Shown here: in pieces, positions 21,952 through 25,054 of the stretch
Layout of the letters: every line of letters begins with the position of its first letter
Numbering within the stretch: position 1 is the first letter of the stretch
NCBI GenBank assembly: GCA_023409955.1
Contig: JAEYQQ010000044.1
Location: 1-25,054 of the forward strand
Direction of reading: 5' to 3'
Origin: Bacillota bacterium
GTDB lineage: Bacteria; Bacillota; Clostridia; Christensenellales; Aristaeellaceae
DNA: 25,054 nt
Position numbers and translations under genes: made by a program
Notes under the pieces: generated by a model
What the model was told of the DNA's origin: nothing
Seen by the model: the letters and a program-made list of their open reading frames with translations, nothing else
The model's database searches: none

Positions 21952-22279
21952 AATGATGGGTGTTGTAGGGGAGCGCGATGCTGTACTGGCCTTTAAGGCC
22001 ATCGGCATGAAAGTCATCCCAACAAAAACGCCTGAAGAAACGACAGCAGCACTTTTTCACCTGGTAAAAGAAGGTGTACCGGTAATCTTTATCACCGAAT
22101 CATCTGCCCGCCAGGTACCCGAAGCCTTGGAACGGTACAAAACCACCCCTGACGTTGCAATTATACCTATCCCTGGCAGCCAGGGCGCAGACGGATTTGG
22201 CATAAGCCGTGTCCGAGCAAATGTAGAAAAGGCTATCGGGGCTGATATTCTATTCAATAACAACAAGGAAGAGGAGTAA
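21941..22279 (+). CDS. ntpG: V-type ATPase subunit F (central shaft, E. hirae NtpG)
   Basis: A 112-residue Rossmann-like small subunit that binds subunit D in the rotating shaft. MMGVVGERDAVLAFKAIGMKV is the family opening; VPVIFITESSARQVPEAL follows, and PGSQGADGFGISRVRANVEKAIGADI is the usual C-terminal pattern. The ATG at 21941 overlaps the end of ntpC by 11 bases; an ATG at 21953 is possible. The frame is open further upstream but inside ntpC. Its stop lies five bases before the preferred ntpA start. Confidence 0.9.
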   Translation: MAVKMMGVVGERDAVLAFKAIGMKVIPTKTPEETTAALFHLVKEGVPVIFITESSARQVPEALERYKTTPDVAIIPIPGSQGADGFGISRVRANVEKAIGADILFNNNKEEE

Positions 22280-22284
22280 TGAAC

Positions 22285-24051
22285 ATGGCTCTGGGAACCA
22301 TTGTGAAGGTTGCCGGCCCCTTGATTGTGGCGGAAAATATGGCTGATGCCCGCATGTACGATGTGGTGCGCGTTAGCAAAAACCGCCTGGTTGGCGAAAT
22401 CATCGAGCTGCGCGGCGACCGCGCATCTATCCAGGTCTATGAGGAAACCTCCGGCATGGGGCCGGGGGAACCGGTGGAATCAACCGGCGCTCCTCTTTCA
22501 GTAGAATTGGGACCTGGCTTGATCGAATCTATATTTGACGGTATTCAGCGCCCACTAACCGCTATTCGCGCAAAGGTAGGCGAACGTATTACCCGCGGCG
22601 TTGAAGTTCCCTCTCTGAATCGTGAAAAAGAATGGGCATTTGAAGCTCGCCGTACCATTGGCGAAACTGTTCAGCCCGGCAATATCCTGGGCATCGTCCA
22701 GGAAAGCGCTGTGGTAGAACACAGAATCATGGTACCCATAGGTGTAAGCGGTAAAATCAAATCCATCTATAACGGCTCTGCACGGGTTGAAGACGTTATC
22801 TGTGTTATCACAGATGATAAAGGCCAAGATCACGAAGTGCGTATGCTTCAAAAATGGCCTGTCCGCCGTGGCCGTCCATATCTTGAAAAGCTGGCGCCTG
22901 TAGCACCTATGGTTACAGGTCAGCGCGTAATCGATACATTCTTTCCCATCGCTTCCGGTGGTGTTGCAGCCGTTCCCGGCCCCTTCGGTTCGGGTAAAAC
23001 AGTCGTACAGCACCAGCTTGCAAAATGGGCCGATGCAGACATTATCGTGTATGTAGGCTGCGGCGAGCGCGGCAATGAAATGACCGACGTTTTGATGGAG
23101 TTCCCCGAGCTGCACGATCCGCGCACCGGTGAATCCTTGATGAAGCGTACAGTGTTGATCGCTAATACTTCCGATATGCCCGTGGCCGCCCGTGAGGCAT
23201 CCATTTACACAGGCATCACCATCGCAGAATATTACCGCGACATGGGCTATAAAGTTGCCATCATGGCAGACTCCACCAGCCGCTGGGCAGAAGCGCTCCG
23301 TGAAATGAGCGGTCGTCTGGAAGAAATGCCAGGTGAAGAAGGCTATCCCGCATACCTTTCCTCCCGTATCGCAGAGTTTTATGAGCGTGCTGGTTCCATC
23401 CGCTGCTTAGGCGGCGAGGGCCGTACAGGTTCAATCTCAGCCATCGGCGCCGTGTCACCTCCTGGCGGTGATATATCCGAGCCTGTATCTCAGGCAACGC
23501 TGCGTATTGTAAAAGTCTTCTGGGGCTTAAGCGCACAGTTGGCATATAAACGCCATTTCCCGGCCATCGATTGGCTGCAATCGTACTCACTGTATATCGA
23601 CAGATTGGCTGTATGGTTTTCAGATAGCGTATCTCCCGAGTGGAACGATCTGCGCTCCAAGGCCATGCTTGTACTGCAGGAGGAAGCCGAGCTGGATGAA
23701 ATCGTTCGTCTGGTAGGCATCGATGCATTGAGCTGGAAAGACCGCCTAACCATGGAAGTTGCCCGTTCCATCCGTGAAGATTATCTGCATCAAAATGCTT
23801 TTGATGATGTAGATACCTATACTTCTTTGGATAAGCAGTTCCGTATGTTGCGTCTGATTTTGGATTTCGGAAAAAAAGGCCGTGCTGCATTGGATGCAGG
23901 TGCAAACCTGTCTCAAATCATTGGCCTGCCTGTTCGTGAGCGCATTGGTCGCTCAAAATATATACCCGAATCTGAAATTAAGCAGTTTGATCAGATCGAA
24001 GCAGAACTCAGCAGCCAAATGGCCGCGCTGATGGACCAAGGAGGGCTGTAA
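22285..24051 (+). CDS. ntpA: V-type ATPase catalytic subunit A
   Basis: A 588-residue catalytic ATPase subunit. An N-terminal beta-barrel (GTIVKVAGPLIVAENM) and the A-type non-homologous bulge domain (about 110-190) precede the nucleotide-binding domain. The Walker A is GPFGSGKT (232-239) and the catalytic Glu is Glu261 in GERGNEM. MADSTSRWAEALREMSGRLE is the family hallmark, and SPPGGDISEPV follows. Length is normal. Of two close ATGs, 22285 lies eight bases after GAGGAG; the one at 22279 is only two bases away from it and overlaps the ntpG stop. ntpB follows after three bases. Confidence 0.97.
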   Translation: MALGTIVKVAGPLIVAENMADARMYDVVRVSKNRLVGEIIELRGDRASIQVYEETSGMGPGEPVESTGAPLSVELGPGLIESIFDGIQRPLTAIRAKVGERITRGVEVPSLNREKEWAFEARRTIGETVQPGNILGIVQESAVVEHRIMVPIGVSGKIKSIYNGSARVEDVICVITDDKGQDHEVRMLQKWPVRRGRPYLEKLAPVAPMVTGQRVIDTFFPIASGGVAAVPGPFGSGKTVVQHQLAKWADADIIVYVGCGERGNEMTDVLMEFPELHDPRTGESLMKRTVLIANTSDMPVAAREASIYTGITIAEYYRDMGYKVAIMADSTSRWAEALREMSGRLEEMPGEEGYPAYLSSRIAEFYERAGSIRCLGGEGRTGSISAIGAVSPPGGDISEPVSQATLRIVKVFWGLSAQLAYKRHFPAIDWLQSYSLYIDRLAVWFSDSVSPEWNDLRSKAMLVLQEEAELDEIVRLVGIDALSWKDRLTMEVARSIREDYLHQNAFDDVDTYTSLDKQFRMLRLILDFGKKGRAALDAGANLSQIIGLPVRERIGRSKYIPESEIKQFDQIEAELSSQMAALMDQGGL

Positions 24052-24054
24052 GTT

Positions 24055-25054
24055 ATGCTGAAGGAATATCGTACCATTAAAGAAGTCGTGGGCCCGCTGA
24101 TGCTGGTGGAGCAAGTATCCGGTGTCACTTACAATGAACTTGTTGAAATTCAACAGGCCAATGGCGAAGTACGCAGCGGCCGTGTTCTGGAAGTAAACGG
24201 TGACAAGGCGCTGGTTCAGCTATTTGAAAGCAGCAATGGCCTGCGTATTGATAACAGCACAGCCCGTTTCCTTGGACGAAGCATTGAGCTTTCTGTATCC
24301 ATGGACATGCTGGGTCGGGTTTTCAGCGGCATGGGTGTGCCAAGGGATGGCGGCCCTGCACTGATCCCTGAAAAACGGCTGGATATCAATGGAGAGCCTT
24401 TGAATCCTGCCGCCCGTGACTATCCTTCTGAGTTCATTCAGACAGGTATTTCCGCCATTGACGGCTTGAACACGCTGGTTCGCGGCCAAAAGCTGCCCGT
24501 ATTCTCCGGCAGCGGTCTGCCGCATGCTCAATTGGCGACACAAATCGCTCGTCAAGCCAAGGTACTGGGTACGGACAGCAAATTTGCTGTAGTCTTCGGT
24601 GCTATTGGTATCACCTTTGAAGAAGCCGAATATTTCATCAGTGACTTTCGGCGAACAGGCGCTATCGAGCGTGCAGTCCTATTCATGAACCTGGCCAATG
24701 ACCCGGCCATCGAGCGTATCGCCACCCCGCGTATGGCTCTGACTGCCGCAGAATACCTGGCATATGAAAAAGGCATGCACGTGCTTGTCATTTTGACTGA
24801 CATCACCAACTATGCCGAAGCACTGCGAGAAGTGTCTGCCGCCCGCAAGGAAGTTCCAGGTCGTCGTGGCTATCCCGGCTATCTTTACACTGACCTTGCA
24901 TCCATGTACGAGCGGGCAGGACGCGTTATCGGGAAGGAAGGCTCCATTACCCAAATCCCCATCTTATCCATGCCGGAAGATGACAAAACCCATCCTATCC
25001 CTGACTTGACTGGCTATATTACCGAAGGTCAGATCATTCTAAGCCGCGAGCTTT
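24055..25054 (+). CDS. ntpB: V-type ATPase regulatory subunit B, 5' part
   Basis: The gene runs off the right edge; 333 residues are visible from ATG 24055, which follows AGGAGGG. The N-terminus EYRTIKEVVGPLMLVEQVSG and then QTGISAIDGLNTLVRGQKLP, the degenerate P-loop FSGSGLPHAQLA, and TDITNYAEALREVSAARKEV with PGRRGYPGYLYTDLA match the non-catalytic B subunit, which shares the nucleotide-binding interface with A but lacks a true Walker A. NtpD would be expected next, outside the window. Confidence 0.96.
   Translation, partial: MLKEYRTIKEVVGPLMLVEQVSGVTYNELVEIQQANGEVRSGRVLEVNGDKALVQLFESSNGLRIDNSTARFLGRSIELSVSMDMLGRVFSGMGVPRDGGPALIPEKRLDINGEPLNPAARDYPSEFIQTGISAIDGLNTLVRGQKLPVFSGSGLPHAQLATQIARQAKVLGTDSKFAVVFGAIGITFEEAEYFISDFRRTGAIERAVLFMNLANDPAIERIATPRMALTAAEYLAYEKGMHVLVILTDITNYAEALREVSAARKEVPGRRGYPGYLYTDLASMYERAGRVIGKEGSITQIPILSMPEDDKTHPIPDLTGYITEGQIILSREL

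Noticed and set aside
23261..23905. Minus-strand open frame of 214 codons inside ntpA
   Set aside because: It lies within the conserved catalytic ATPase subunit and has no recognisable domain.
1..25054. Mobile elements, CRISPR, tRNA or rRNA genes
   Set aside because: No transposase, integrase, repeat array, cloverleaf-like stretch or rRNA sequence was recognised on either strand.

Overview
The window reads as a chromosomal segment of an anaerobic, fermentative, Clostridia-like member of the Firmicutes. The grounds are strong AGGAGG-type ribosome sites, frequent TTG starts, a SpoVB-type flippase, a trimeric NAD(P)-linked [FeFe]-hydrogenase with HndB, a DUF6062 protein, and a bacterial V-type ATPase in the Enterococcus hirae ntp gene order. 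I cannot name genus or species. No rRNA, tRNA, CRISPR array, insertion sequence or phage gene was recognised. Coding density is high.

Region 1 (1-4128): the 3' end of a TrmN6/YabB-type tRNA methyltransferase gene, a convergent SpoVB/MurJ-superfamily flippase gene, a dCMP deaminase gene behind a perfect-consensus promoter, a convergent DUF6062 gene, and a divergent gene for a membrane-anchored SPOR-domain protein.

Region 2 (4160-12708): a long plus-strand cluster built around hydrogen metabolism. The first half looks regulatory: a DRTGG-type protein, an RsbW-like GHKL ATPase, a hydrogenase-like iron-sulfur protein resembling sensory HydS, a second DRTGG-type protein and a PHP phosphoesterase. 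The second half is hndA, another GHKL ATPase gene, hndB, hndC and hndD, which encode a probable electron-bifurcating NAD(P)-dependent [FeFe]-hydrogenase. A phased T-tract region, an extended -10 element and an inverted repeat lie before hndA. A bidirectional terminator closes the cluster. This is the most interesting part of the window: the sensor-like, kinase-like and phosphoesterase-like proteins interleaved with the hydrogenase suggest a dedicated redox or H2 signalling circuit whose mechanism is, to my knowledge, not established.

Region 3 (12751-16539, minus strand): an apparent operon lgt - nicotinate phosphoribosyltransferase (pncB) - class C beta-lactamase-like serine hydrolase, driven by a perfect TTGACA-17-TATAAT promoter. 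The Lgt has an unusual hydrophobic C-terminal extension.

Region 4 (16680-25054, plus strand): upp with a long leader, followed without a visible terminator by V-type ATPase genes in the order F-I-K-E-C-G-A-B (E. hirae ntp naming), running off the right edge. The rotor proteolipid carries all five residues that bind Na+ in E. hirae NtpK, so a sodium-coupled ATPase is likely.

Several genes have an upstream ATG that overlaps or abuts a promoter -10 box, while a better Shine-Dalgarno-led TTG start lies downstream. I chose the latter and say so in each entry.
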